The notes under the pieces: model-generated
The model's input: only the letters and a program-made list of their open reading frames with translations
Databases searched by the model: none
Told to the model about the DNA's origin: nothing
Part shown: one piece after another, positions 23,420-33,200 of the stretch
Position numbering within the stretch: the stretch's first letter is position 1
Layout: each line of letters begins with the position of its first letter
Program-made: the position numbers and the translations under genes
DNA from: Methylibium sp. NZG
Lineage (GTDB): Bacteria > Pseudomonadota > Gammaproteobacteria > Burkholderiales > Burkholderiaceae_C
Length of the DNA stretch: 64,000 nt
Reading direction: 5' to 3'
Assembly: GCA_001263235.1 (NCBI GenBank)
Contig: LGRD01000024.1
Location: 1-64,000 of the forward strand

Positions 23420-25366
23420 TCAGGTCCCGATCACCCCACCATCCTTGCGCCGGATAACGACAGTCGCCGACCGCGGCCGCCCACCCGCCTTGTAGTCCGG
23501 CCAGTTCGAGAACTTGCCCGGCTCCGCCGGATCACTGCGGTCGCTCGGCGTCTCACCGGGGTGCTGGATGTTGATGAACATCGTGCGCAGGTCGGGCGTC
23601 AGCGTGGCGCCGGTCACTTCGCAGTTGACCGGGCCGGTCATGAAGCGGCGGATGTCGCCGGTGGCGCGGTCGCAGGCGAGCATCTGGTTGTTGCCCACGC
23701 GTTGCAGCTCGCCTTTGTACATCTGTGTCGCGTGTGCGTCGGTCTGAATCCACAGCACGCCGCGGGCGTCGAGCACGATGCCGTCGGGGCAGGCAAAGAT
23801 GTCGCCCTTGATATTGCCTTTGGCCTCGGCGCGTTCGTTGGCGGGGTCGCCGGCCAGCACCAGGTGGCTCCACTTGAAGCCGGTGCCGTCGAAGTCGCCA
23901 TCGTCCTTCCAGCGGATGATGCCGCCCATCACGTTGTTGGCGCGCGGGTTGGCGGCGTCGACGCCGGGCATGTCTTTCGCGCCGCGCAAGCTGTTGTTGG
24001 TGAGCGTGCAATACACCTCGCCGCTCTTGTGGTCGATGGCCAGCCACTCGGGCCGGTCCATCTTCGTGCCGCCCAGCAGGTCGCTCGCTTGGCGGCTTTT
24101 GATGACCACTTCGCCTTGGTCGGCAAAGCCGTTCGCTGCCGTCAGCGGGCCCTGGCCGTGCACCAGCGGCAGCCAGCGGCCGCTGCCGTCGGCGTCGAAG
24201 CGGGCCACGTGCAGCGTGCCGTGGTCGAGCAGCGTGGCGTTGGCCTGCGCAGCGGTCTTGCCGCCACCGGCGGCTGCAATCTTGTCGCGGCTGACGAACT
24301 TGTAGATGTACTCGAAGCGCGCGTCTTCGCCCGAGTACACGACCGCACGCCCGTCCTTCGTCACGCCCACCCACGCGCCCTCGTGCGCGGCGCGGCCCAG
24401 CGCGGTGCGCTTGACGGGTGTCGCGGCCGGGTCCATCGGGTCGATCTCGACCACCCAGCCGAAGCGGTTGGGCTCGTTCGGGTGCTTCACCGCGTCGAAG
24501 CGTTCGTCGTGCTCGGGCCAGCGGTAGAAGCCGGTTTTGCGCAGCCCCCAGCGCTTCTGGTGCGCGTCCATGTTGTCGCCGGCGTCGAAGTAGAAGGCGA
24601 AGTTTTCTTCGCCCGACAGGTAGGTGCCCCAGGGCGTGGCGGCGCTGGCGCAGTTGTTCAGCGTGCCCAGCACGGTGCGGCCGGTGGGGTCGGCGGCGGT
24701 TTTCATCAGCGCGTGGCCGGCGGCCGGGCCTTGCACGGTGAAGGGCGATGAGGCGGTGTGGCGGCGCGCGTACTTCGACGGCCGCACCACTTGCCACTTG
24801 CCGTCCTTCAGCTCCACCTCGACCACCGCCACGCCGTGCGCGGCTTGCGACTTCTTGACCTTCTCGGCGCTCCAGGTCTTCATGCCGTCGGTGTGCAGCA
24901 GGCCGTCGTCGGTGTACTCGTGGTTCATCGCGAGCAGGCCACGTTTGGATGCGGTGCCATCGAGCGGATAGAACTCGATGCCGTCGTGGTGCATGCCCAT
25001 CTGCACCGTCTGGTCGGCAGCCGAGTTGCTGCCGTCGGGCTTGAAGGCGGGCATGTTGCCGGCCACGCCGATCGGCTCGCCCCAGGCGGCGATGACTTCG
25101 GCGATGTAGCCCTCGGGCACCACCAGCGTGTCGGTGGCCACGGCCGGGATGCCCTTGAAGCCGATCAACGGGCCCGGTGCCGCGCCCGCCGCTGCCCCTG
25201 GCGACGTGGGGCTGGCGCAGCCGGGCAGCAGCCCGCCGAGCACCCCAGTGGCCAGCGTGGCCAGACCGCCGTGCAGCCACACGCGCCGCGCCGGGTCGGA
25301 CACGCTGTGGATGTCGGGGTTGCCGCTGCGATTGGAGTCTTCCATCTCCGAGAAGTCCTTGGCCAT
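23420..25366 (-). CDS. phoX: PhoX-like alkaline phosphatase (DUF839), Tat-exported
   Basis: A 648-residue protein of the PhoX/DUF839 family: calcium- and iron-dependent phosphatases that release phosphate from esters outside the cytoplasm. A twin-arginine-like signal lies after a 26-residue N-region (PARRVWLHGGLATLATG, about residues 26-42), followed by LLPGC, a possible lipobox. Family blocks include GMHHDGIEFYPLDG, LAMNHEYTDDG, GEENFAFYFD and NIQHPGE near the end. The ATG at 25366 is preceded by a purine-rich ribosome-binding site; longer in-frame extensions are not homologous. It lies downstream of the LysE and DUF2277 genes on the same strand, possibly as the last gene of that unit. No clear Pho box was found. 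Confidence 0.85.
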   Translation of the reverse strand: MAKDFSEMEDSNRSGNPDIHSVSDPARRVWLHGGLATLATGVLGGLLPGCASPTSPGAAAGAAPGPLIGFKGIPAVATDTLVVPEGYIAEVIAAWGEPIGVAGNMPAFKPDGSNSAADQTVQMGMHHDGIEFYPLDGTASKRGLLAMNHEYTDDGLLHTDGMKTWSAEKVKKSQAAHGVAVVEVELKDGKWQVVRPSKYARRHTASSPFTVQGPAAGHALMKTAADPTGRTVLGTLNNCASAATPWGTYLSGEENFAFYFDAGDNMDAHQKRWGLRKTGFYRWPEHDERFDAVKHPNEPNRFGWVVEIDPMDPAATPVKRTALGRAAHEGAWVGVTKDGRAVVYSGEDARFEYIYKFVSRDKIAAAGGGKTAAQANATLLDHGTLHVARFDADGSGRWLPLVHGQGPLTAANGFADQGEVVIKSRQASDLLGGTKMDRPEWLAIDHKSGEVYCTLTNNSLRGAKDMPGVDAANPRANNVMGGIIRWKDDGDFDGTGFKWSHLVLAGDPANERAEAKGNIKGDIFACPDGIVLDARGVLWIQTDAHATQMYKGELQRVGNNQMLACDRATGDIRRFMTGPVNCEVTGATLTPDLRTMFINIQHPGETPSDRSDPAEPGKFSNWPDYKAGGRPRSATVVIRRKDGGVIGT

Positions 25367-25422
25367 CGTTGTCTCCTGCTGTTGTGGTGCCGTGAGGGAC
25401 ACGGGATTGCGTTTGAGGTTCG

Positions 25423-25698
25423 TCAGTGTGCGCCGCCGAAGCGCTCGGCCGAGCGGGCGCGGGCGCGCGCGGCTTCTTCTTCGCGGTTGCGCGGCTCGGC
25501 GTTCGTCACCAGCGAGGCGACGAGCGTGCGCGCCGACGCGGCCACCTCGTCGACCGCCCGCTCGAACGCCGCCTGGTTCGCCCTGGACGGGCTGTTGAAG
25601 CCGCTCAGCTTGCGCACGAACTGCAGCGACGCGGCGCGGATCTCTTCTTCGGTGGCGGGCGGCTCGAAGTTGAACAGGGTCTTGATGCTGCGGCACAT
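25423..25698 (-). CDS. DUF2277 family protein
   Basis: A 91-residue soluble protein matching DUF2277 along its whole length: MCRSIKTLFNFEPPATEEEI at the N-terminus, then FVRKLSGFNSP and a long charged helix rich in Glu, Ala and Arg. The family is widespread and of unknown function. It lies between the LysE exporter and phoX genes, all on the minus strand. Confidence 0.85.
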   Translation of the reverse strand: MCRSIKTLFNFEPPATEEEIRAASLQFVRKLSGFNSPSRANQAAFERAVDEVAASARTLVASLVTNAEPRNREEEAARARARSAERFGGAH

Positions 25699-25729
25699 GG
25701 GTCTCTCCGTCCTCGTGTCATCAGGGCGT

Positions 25730-26356
25730 TCAGGCGGGCCGCCGCGCCATCAGCGCCCACACGCCGGCGGCCGTCAGCAGTGAGCCACCAGCCAGGTTGA
25801 AGTTGCGTTGCGCACGCGGGGAGGCCAGCAGCCGGCGCGCCGAGCCGGCGAACACGGTGTACAGCGTCGCGTTCAAGGTGGCCATCACGACGAAGGTGAT
25901 GGCCAGCACCCAGAGCTGGTGCGTCACGTCGGCGCCCGGTCGAATGAACTGCGGCAGGAACGCGACGAAGAACACGATGCCCTTGGGGTTGAGCGCGGTC
26001 ACGAGGTAGGTGTTGGCAAACAGCTGCCAGCGCGAGCCTGGCGCGGCCGGCGCCGCCAGGTCAACCCGCGAGAGGCCGGCGCGCAACAGCTTGACGCCGA
26101 GGTAGATCAGGTACAGCCCGCCTGCCCATTTGACGGCTGTGAACCACACGGCAGACGTGGCCAGCAGCGCGCCCAGCCCGAGCAGGGACAACACCAGCGC
26201 GGTCGAATCGCCCAGCGCCACCGCCGCCACCAGCGGCACGTTGGCGCGCCGGCCGTGCGCCATCGAGTAGCTGATGACGGTCAGGATCGTCGGGCCCGGG
26301 ATGATCAGCAGCACCGCCGATGCGGCGACGAATGCGAGCCAGAGCTGAAGGGACAT
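25730..26356 (-). CDS. LysE/RhtB family amino acid exporter
   Basis: A 208-residue inner-membrane protein with about six hydrophobic segments, the size and topology of LysE/RhtB exporters. The conserved early segment IIPGPTILTVISYSMAHGRR (residues 19-38) contains the PGP motif of the family, and the ALNPKGIVFFVAFLPQF block appears in the middle. Members export amino acids or homoserine lactones; the substrate here is unknown. DUF2277 follows after 31 bp. Confidence 0.88.
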   Translation of the reverse strand: MSLQLWLAFVAASAVLLIIPGPTILTVISYSMAHGRRANVPLVAAVALGDSTALVLSLLGLGALLATSAVWFTAVKWAGGLYLIYLGVKLLRAGLSRVDLAAPAAPGSRWQLFANTYLVTALNPKGIVFFVAFLPQFIRPGADVTHQLWVLAITFVVMATLNATLYTVFAGSARRLLASPRAQRNFNLAGGSLLTAAGVWALMARRPA

Positions 26357-26500
26357 GAAATCTCCTCACGGGAAGGGCGCGCGATGTGCGCAGCATCGGC
26401 AGGCACCGCCGCCGCTGAGTGGCGCCGGGTGGAGTTTGCCGGCCTGCGCTCCGTCGATCAACCGTGGCAAGCCCCTGCCAAGCCGGCACGGCCGGGTTTG

Positions 26501-28609
26501 TCAGCGCGCCTGCCAGGCCGACCGGAGACGCGCGCCAATGTCCAGCGGGGGCGTGTCGCAGAGGGCGGCCGCGTCTGCGCTGTCGTCGTTACGCCCGAAT
26601 GCGCCCGGCGCCTGCGGCCCCGCGCGCTCGAACAGCGCCGCAACCTCCGGCGGGATGAAGCGCGACAGCGAGCCGTACAAGTGCCGGTCGCCGAACGCGC
26701 TTTGCTGCGTCACGTAAAAGCGCTGCGGCACGAGCAGGTGCAGGTGCTGGCGGGCGCGCGTCATCGCCACATACAGCAGGCGCCGTTCCTCTTCGATCTG
26801 GCGTGCCGAGCCGGTGCTCATGTCGGCCGGCAGGCAGCCGTCGACCACGTTGAGCAGGTGCACGGACTGCCACTCCTGGCCCTTGGCGGAATGGATGGTG
26901 GACAGGATCAGGTAGTCCTCGTCGAGCAGCGGCGGGCCCGATTCGTCGCTGGTGGCTTGCGGCGGGTCGAGCGTCAGCTCGGTCAGAAAGCGCTCGCGGT
27001 TGCTGTAGCCCGCAGCGATGCGCGCGAGTTGCGCCAGGTCGGCGGCGCGCACGCGCGCGTCGACGTGCAGCCGTTCGAGTTGCGGCTGGTACCAGCGCTG
27101 CACTTGCTCGATGTCGGCGGGCCATGCGGCGGCCGGTTCGCGCAGTGCCTGCACCAGGGTGCGCAACGCCCGCCAGTCGTCGCGCGCGGCGGGCGGTGGT
27201 GTGAAAGCGGCGAATGCCGAGTCCGGGTCGGGCGCGGCTTCGATCATGTCGATCAGCCGCTTGGCGCTCGCCGGGCCGATGCCAGCCACCAGCAGCGCGA
27301 CGCGAAAGCCGGCCAGCCGGTGGCGCAGGTTGCTGGCCCAGCGCAGCACGCTCAGCACGTCCTTGATGTGTGCCGCTTCCAGGAACTTGAGCCCGCCGAA
27401 CTTGACGAACGGGATGTTGCGCCGCGCCAGTTCAAGCTCCAGCCCGGCGCTGTGGTGCGAGGTGCGGAACAGCACCGCCTGCGACTTCAGCCGCAGCCCC
27501 TGCTCGCGGTGTTCGAGCACGCGGTCGGCCACCCAGCGCGCCTGCGCCGATTCGTCCTCCACCGTCACCAGCAGCGGTTGGTGCGATGAGGCGCGGTCGG
27601 TCCACAGCCGCTTCGCGTGGCGTTCGGCGGCCAGGTCCATCACGGCGTTGCAAGCGTCGAGGATCGGTTGCGTGGAGCGGTAGTTGCGCTCCAGCGTGAC
27701 CACGCGCGCCGGTGGCTTGAAGTGATCGGGGAAGTCGAGGATGTTGCGCACCTCGGCGGCGCGGAACGCGTAGATCGACTGCGCGTCGTCGCCCACCACC
27801 GTCAGGCCGCGGCCGTGGGGTTTGAGCGCGAGCAGGATGGTGGCCTGCAGGCGGTTGGTGTCCTGGTACTCGTCCACCAGCACGTGTTCGAAGCGCGCGC
27901 CGATTCGCTGCGCCAGCGCCGGCTCGCTCATCGCTTGAGCCCAGTACTGCAGCAGGTCGTCGTAGTCGAGCAGTTGCTGTTGCTGCTTCTGACCGACGTA
28001 TGCGCCGAACAGCCGGCGCAGTTCTTCATGGGCGTTGGCGCACCAGGGGAACTGATCGTCGAGCACCTCGCGCAGATCGGCCTGGCTGTTGACCACGCGC
28101 GAGTAAATGGCGAGGCAGGTGGCCTTCATCGGGAAGCGCTTCTTGCTGCCGCTGAGGCCGAGTTCGTGGCGCACCTGGCCGAGCAGGTCTTCGGCGTCGC
28201 CCCGGTCGATGATGCTGAAGCCGCTCGCCAAGCCGACCTGCGCCGCGTGCTCACGCAACAGCCGCGCACCGACGGCGTGAAAGGTGCCGGCCCACGGCAG
28301 CACCGGCGCGGCGGTGGTGGCGGGCAGGCCCAGCGCTTGGTGCAGCAGCGCACCGGCGCGTTGCGTCATCTGTGCCGCCGCGCGGCGCGAGAAGGTCAGC
28401 AGCAAAATGCGTTGCGGGTCGGCGCCGGCCAGCACCAGGCGCGCCACGCGCGCGGCCAGCGTCTTGGTCTTGCCGCTGCCGGCGCCGGCCAGCACGAGCA
28501 GGGCTGGCGCATCGCGCGGGTCGCCGTCGAGGCCGTGTTCGACGGCGGCGCGTTGCGCGTCGTTCAGGTTGTTGAACGGGTCCGGGGGTGGCGCGTGGTG
28601 CAGGGCCAT
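26501..28609 (-). CDS. UvrD/Rep-family ATP-dependent DNA helicase
   Basis: A 702-residue superfamily-1A helicase. Motifs in order: the Q-motif region LNDAQRAAVEHGL, Walker A in LAGAGSGKTKTLAARVA, DEYQDTNRLQ (motif II), VVGDDAQSIYAFR (motif III), ERNYRST (motif IV), IHSAKGQEW (motif V) and RRLLYVAMTRARQHL (motif VI). It is the size of Rep/UvrD but differs enough that I do not assign a symbol. Start codons of this gene and the divergent DUF72 gene are about 50 bp apart. Confidence 0.9.
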   Translation of the reverse strand: MALHHAPPPDPFNNLNDAQRAAVEHGLDGDPRDAPALLVLAGAGSGKTKTLAARVARLVLAGADPQRILLLTFSRRAAAQMTQRAGALLHQALGLPATTAAPVLPWAGTFHAVGARLLREHAAQVGLASGFSIIDRGDAEDLLGQVRHELGLSGSKKRFPMKATCLAIYSRVVNSQADLREVLDDQFPWCANAHEELRRLFGAYVGQKQQQQLLDYDDLLQYWAQAMSEPALAQRIGARFEHVLVDEYQDTNRLQATILLALKPHGRGLTVVGDDAQSIYAFRAAEVRNILDFPDHFKPPARVVTLERNYRSTQPILDACNAVMDLAAERHAKRLWTDRASSHQPLLVTVEDESAQARWVADRVLEHREQGLRLKSQAVLFRTSHHSAGLELELARRNIPFVKFGGLKFLEAAHIKDVLSVLRWASNLRHRLAGFRVALLVAGIGPASAKRLIDMIEAAPDPDSAFAAFTPPPAARDDWRALRTLVQALREPAAAWPADIEQVQRWYQPQLERLHVDARVRAADLAQLARIAAGYSNRERFLTELTLDPPQATSDESGPPLLDEDYLILSTIHSAKGQEWQSVHLLNVVDGCLPADMSTGSARQIEEERRLLYVAMTRARQHLHLLVPQRFYVTQQSAFGDRHLYGSLSRFIPPEVAALFERAGPQAPGAFGRNDDSADAAALCDTPPLDIGARLRSAWQAR

Positions 28610-28662
28610 TCGGCGACTGTATATTCATCCAGCCAAGCGCGTGAACAGATGAAGTGACGACG

Positions 28663-29691
28663 ATGGGTAACACACCGGTCCAGCCTGGCCTGTTCGATGC
28701 CGACGAGCCGGCGCTGGCTACGACAACGCCCGAGCCGCCCCGGCCACCACGCCGCCACGACGTGCTCGTCGGCACGTGCAGCTGGGCCGACCCGTCGCTG
28801 ATCCAGAGCAAGCGCTTCTACCCGCGTGGCCACGGCACGGCCGAAAAGCGGCTGGCGTACTACGCGTCGCAGTTCCCGATCGTCGAAGTGGACAGCAGCT
28901 TCTTCGCGATGCCGCAGGCCACGTACGCGCGCTTGTGGGCCGAGCGCACGCCGGCCGACTTCGTCTTCAACATCAAGGCCTTCCGGTTGCTGACCGGGCA
29001 CCAGACGCCGCCGCAGTCGCTGCCGCCGGACATCGCCTTGCTGATGCCGCCGCTGGCGCCGGGCAAGAAGAATTACTACTACGCCGATGTGCCGGTAGAG
29101 TTGATCGACGAACTGTGGCGCCGCTTCATCGAGGCGATCGCGCCGTTGATAGAGGCCGGCAAGCTGAAGGCCGCGCACTTCCAGTTCGCGCCGTGGGTCA
29201 GCAACACGGCGGCGTGGCGCGCGCATGTGGAGCAGTGTGTCGAACGCATGGTCGGGCACCTGCTGGCGGTCGAGTTCCGCAACCAGACGTGCTTTTCCGA
29301 AGATCGCGTTGCGCGCACGCTCGCGTGGGAGCGCGAGTTGGGCGTTGCGCACGTCGTCGTCGACGAGCCGCAAGGCGTCGGCAACTATGCCCAAGGCGTG
29401 TGGGAGGTGACGAACCCCGCGCTGGCGGTGGTGCGCCTGCACGGCCGCAACACCGAGACCTGGGCCGCCAAGGGGCTGGCGGCGGCATCGGAGCGCTTTA
29501 ACTATGTGTACAGCGACGACGAGATCACCGAGCTGGCGGAGAAGATCGACGCGCTGACCGCGCAGGCCTTCGAGCTGCACGCGCTCGTCAACGTCAACTT
29601 TGAAGACCAGGGCGTGCAGGCGGCGCGGCGGCTGGAGCGTGAGCTGCAGCGCTTGCGGGACCAGCGAGCGGGGCAGGGCGAGCGGCGGTGA
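28663..29691 (+). CDS. DUF72 family protein (YecE-like)
   Basis: A soluble protein of about 342 residues belonging to the DUF72/YecE family, a TIM-barrel fold of unknown function. Recognisable blocks are VLVGTCSWADPSL near residue 35, YPRG, the EVDSSFFAMP segment and FNIKAFRLLTGH. The ATG at 28663 is used; a GTG three codons upstream at 28654 is an equal alternative. It is divergent from the helicase gene. Confidence 0.85.
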   Translation: MGNTPVQPGLFDADEPALATTTPEPPRPPRRHDVLVGTCSWADPSLIQSKRFYPRGHGTAEKRLAYYASQFPIVEVDSSFFAMPQATYARLWAERTPADFVFNIKAFRLLTGHQTPPQSLPPDIALLMPPLAPGKKNYYYADVPVELIDELWRRFIEAIAPLIEAGKLKAAHFQFAPWVSNTAAWRAHVEQCVERMVGHLLAVEFRNQTCFSEDRVARTLAWERELGVAHVVVDEPQGVGNYAQGVWEVTNPALAVVRLHGRNTETWAAKGLAAASERFNYVYSDDEITELAEKIDALTAQAFELHALVNVNFEDQGVQAARRLERELQRLRDQRAGQGERR

Positions 29692-29716
29692 TGCTCCATC
29701 GGAACGCGCGCGCCGC

Positions 29717-30115
29717 TCAGCGCGGGCGGCGGCCCGACTCCGGCGGGTAGCGCCACCACACCGCCACCACCGCCAACGCGAACAGCGAGTAGGCCAGCGC
29801 AAACGCCCACGGCGGGCCTTCGTAGTACAGCAGCCGCGCGACCCAGTGTTCGATGAAGCTGCCGCCGTAAATGGGCGCACCGGCTTGTGCGCGCAGCCAC
29901 ATCTCCAGCGTCGTCAACGGGCAGGTGATGCCCAGCCACGCCTGTGCTACGACGACGCCGATCGCCGCCAGGTGCGCGAGCCGAAACCACCCCGCGTTGA
30001 CCCACCTCCAGCCGCGCAGGTTGCCCGCGACGATGAGCACCAAGCCACCGACCACAAACACGACGATGCCGAAGTGCAGCACCAGCACCGCGTCGGCGAG
30101 CCATTGGTAAGGCAT
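29717..30115 (-). CDS. DUF2784 family membrane protein
   Basis: A 132-residue integral membrane protein with four hydrophobic segments. The N-terminal ADAVLVLHFGIVVFVVGG and the central GITCPLTTLEMWLR are characteristic of DUF2784, as is the HWVARLLYYEGPPW block. Function is unknown. It is convergent with the DUF72 gene and downstream of the indolepyruvate oxidoreductase gene on the same strand, 134 bp after that gene's stop in map terms. Confidence 0.85.
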   Translation of the reverse strand: MPYQWLADAVLVLHFGIVVFVVGGLVLIVAGNLRGWRWVNAGWFRLAHLAAIGVVVAQAWLGITCPLTTLEMWLRAQAGAPIYGGSFIEHWVARLLYYEGPPWAFALAYSLFALAVVAVWWRYPPESGRRPR

Positions 30116-30249
30116 GGTCTGATCTGGCGCGTGTTACTGGGTGGGTCGCCCTTGCCGTGCCACATCAGTGCGATGCGCCTGAACTCCAAGCTCGGCTTAT
30201 CTTTGTGAAAGGAATGCGGCGCGCCCAATGGAACACGCCACCGAGCCCG

Positions 30250-33200
30250 TCACGCCGCCTGCTTCTGCCCGCCTGCGCGCCAGTCGGCCATCAGCTTGGC
30301 CCACTTCGGCCGGGCGGCGTTCACGTGGCGCTCTTTCACGTGCCCGTAGCCGCGGATGTCTTCAGGCACCCGTGCGATATCGACCGCGAGGCTCAGGTTG
30401 GCGGGTGACAGCGACGCGATCACCGTCTCGATGCTGTCGCGGTACTCACCGATCAGCGCACGTTCCATCTTCCGTTCTTCGGTCTTGCCGAACACGTCGA
30501 GCGCACCGCCGCGCAGGCCCTTCATCTTCGCCAGCAGCTTGAAGGCGGTCAGCATCCACGGGCCGAAGGGCTGCTTGACCAGTTCGCCCTTGGCGTTCTT
30601 CTTGGCCGTCAGCGGCGGAGCGAGGTGGTAGTGCAGCTTGTAGTCGCCTTCGAATTGGGAGGCAACCTTGTCGAGGAACGCGGTGTCGGTGTGCAGCCGC
30701 GCCACTTCGTACTCGTCCTTGTAGGCCATCAGCTTGAACAGGTAGCGCGCGACGGCCTCGGTGAGCTTCGATGTGCACAGCGGCGCTTCGGCCGAGCGCA
30801 CCTTGTCGACGAAGGTCTTGTAGGTGGCGGCGTAGGCCGCGTCCTGGTAGCCGGTCAGGAACTCGACGCGCTTGGCAACCATCTCGTCCACGTTGCCGCC
30901 GCCGCGCTTGACGAACTCGATCACTTGCGCGGGCTTCAAGAGCGATTGAACCGCGGCCAGGTCGTGCGCAGCGCGCCGGCCCCACTCGAACGCAGCCTTG
31001 TTGTTGTCGACCTGCACGCCGTTGAGCTCGATCGCGCGCATCAGTGCTGCATGGCTCAGCGGCACGCGGCCCTTCTGCCATGCAAATCCGAGCAGCAGCG
31101 GGTTGGTGTAGAGCGAGTCGCCGATGAGTTGCACCGCGAGCTGGTCTGCGTCCACCGCGCCGATGTGGTCGGCACCGACCGCGGCGACGATCGCCGCGTC
31201 GCAACTCGCCGCCGGGAACTGCCAGTTCGGGTTGCTGACGAACGCTGCGGTGGGCGTGCCGTGTGTGTTCATCGCCACATACGTGCGGCCCTCGCGCATC
31301 ACCGCCAGCGTGGCCTTGTTGGCGGCGACGATCGGGTCGCAGCCGATCACCAGGTCGGCCTCGGCGGTGCCGACCTTGGTGGTGTTGATCGCCTCCATGC
31401 GGTTGGCTATCTGGATGTGGCTCCAGGTCGCGCCGCCCTTTTGCGCCAGGCCGCCCGCGTCCTGCGTGACGATGCCTTTGCCTTCGAGGTGCGCCGCCAT
31501 GCCCAGCAACTGGCCGATGGTGATGACGCCGGTGCCGCCCACGCCGCCCACCACCACGCCCCAGGGCTTCTCGGCCACGGGCAGCGCGGGCTCGGGCAGG
31601 GCCGGCAGGCTGAACGGGTTGGGCCGCTCCTTGGCGGCCTTCTTCGCGCTCTTCATCTGGCCGCCCTCGACGGTGACGAAGCTCGGGCAGAAGCCCTTCA
31701 CGCACGAATAGTCCTTGTTGCAGGTGTTCTGGTTGATGCGGCGCTTGCGGCCGAATTCGGTCTCGACCGGCTCGACGCTCAGGCAATTGCTCTGCACCGA
31801 ACAATCGCCGCAGCCCTCGCACACCAGCTCGTTGATGACGACGCGCTTGGCCGGCTCAGCAAGAGTTCCGCGCTTGCGGCGGCGGCGCTTCTCGGTCGCG
31901 CAGGTCTGGTCGTAGATGATGACGGTGCAGCCTTCGACCTCGCGCAGTTCCCTCTGCACGGCGTCGAGCTCGTCGCGGTGGCGCACCGGCGTGCCGGCCG
32001 GCAGGCGGCCTTTGACATCGTCGTACTTTTCCGGCTCGTCGGTGACGATGACGATGCGCTTGGCGCCCTCGGCCTCCAGCTCGCGCGCCATCTCGGGCAC
32101 GCGCAGCGTGCCGTCCACCGGCTGCCCGCCGGTCATCGCCACCGCGTCGTTGAACAGGATCTTGTAGGTGATGTTGACCTTGGCCGCGATGCTCTGGCGC
32201 ACCGCCAGCAGGCCCGAGTGGTAGTAGGTGCCGTCGCCGAGGTTCGCAAAGATGTGCTTGTCGGTCGTGAAGGCCGACTGCCCGACCCACGACACGCCTT
32301 CGCCGCCCATTTGGCTGAAGGTGACCGTGCTGCGATCCATCCACACCGCCATGAAGTGGCAGCCGATGCCGGCCACCGCGCGTGAGCCCTCGGGCACGCG
32401 CGTGGAGGTGTTGTGCGGGCAGCCGCTGCAGAAGAACGGCGTGCGGTCGGTGCCGGGCGCAACCGTGGTGACCTGCAGGCTGCGCTCTTTGGCCTCGACG
32501 AGCGCAATGCGCGCGTCCATGCGCGCGGCGGTGTCGGCATCGACGCCGAGCTTCTTCAGCCGTTTGGCGATCGCCTTGGCGATGATGGCCGGCGTCAGGT
32601 CTGCCTGTGCGCGCAGCAGCCAGTTGGCATTCGGGTTCGGCTGCGACCACTCACCCCCGCTCTGGTCGCCTTCGGCCTCGTCGAATTTGCCCAGCACGTT
32701 CGGCCGCACATCCGGCCGCCAGTTGTAGAGCTCTTCTTTCACCTGGTACTCGATGACTTGGCGCTTCTCTTCGACGACCAGAATCTCCTGCAGCCCTTGC
32801 GCAAAGTCGCGCGTGATCGTGGCCTCCAGCGGCCACACCACGTTGACCTTGTGCAGCCGGATGCCCAGGCGGTGGCAACTCTCTTCGTCCAGCCCCAGGT
32901 CGACCAGCGCCTGGCGCGTGTCGTTGTAGGCCTTGCCGCTGGCGATGATGCCGAAGCGGTCGTGGGCGGTTGAGATGACGTTGTGGTTGAGCTTGTTCGC
33001 ACGCACATAGGCCAGCGCGGCGTACCACTTGTAGTCCATCAGCCGCGCTTCCTGCTCCAGCGCGCCGTCGGGCCAGCGGATGTGCAGGCCACCGGCGGGC
33101 ATCACGAAATCCTGCGGCAGCACGATGTCCACGCGGTCGGGGTCGACGAACACGCTGCTCGACGACTCCACCACCTCCTGGATCGTCTTCATGCCCGCCC

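Noticed and set aside
23222-23495. C-terminal continuation of the 22554 frame into phoX
   Set aside because: After about 23040 the frame loses domain character, crosses repeat copy B and overlaps the 3' end of phoX; the true coding sense moves to the other frame.
30625-32385. 586-residue open frame antisense to the indolepyruvate oxidoreductase
   Set aside because: A shadow frame in GC-rich DNA, without homology features.
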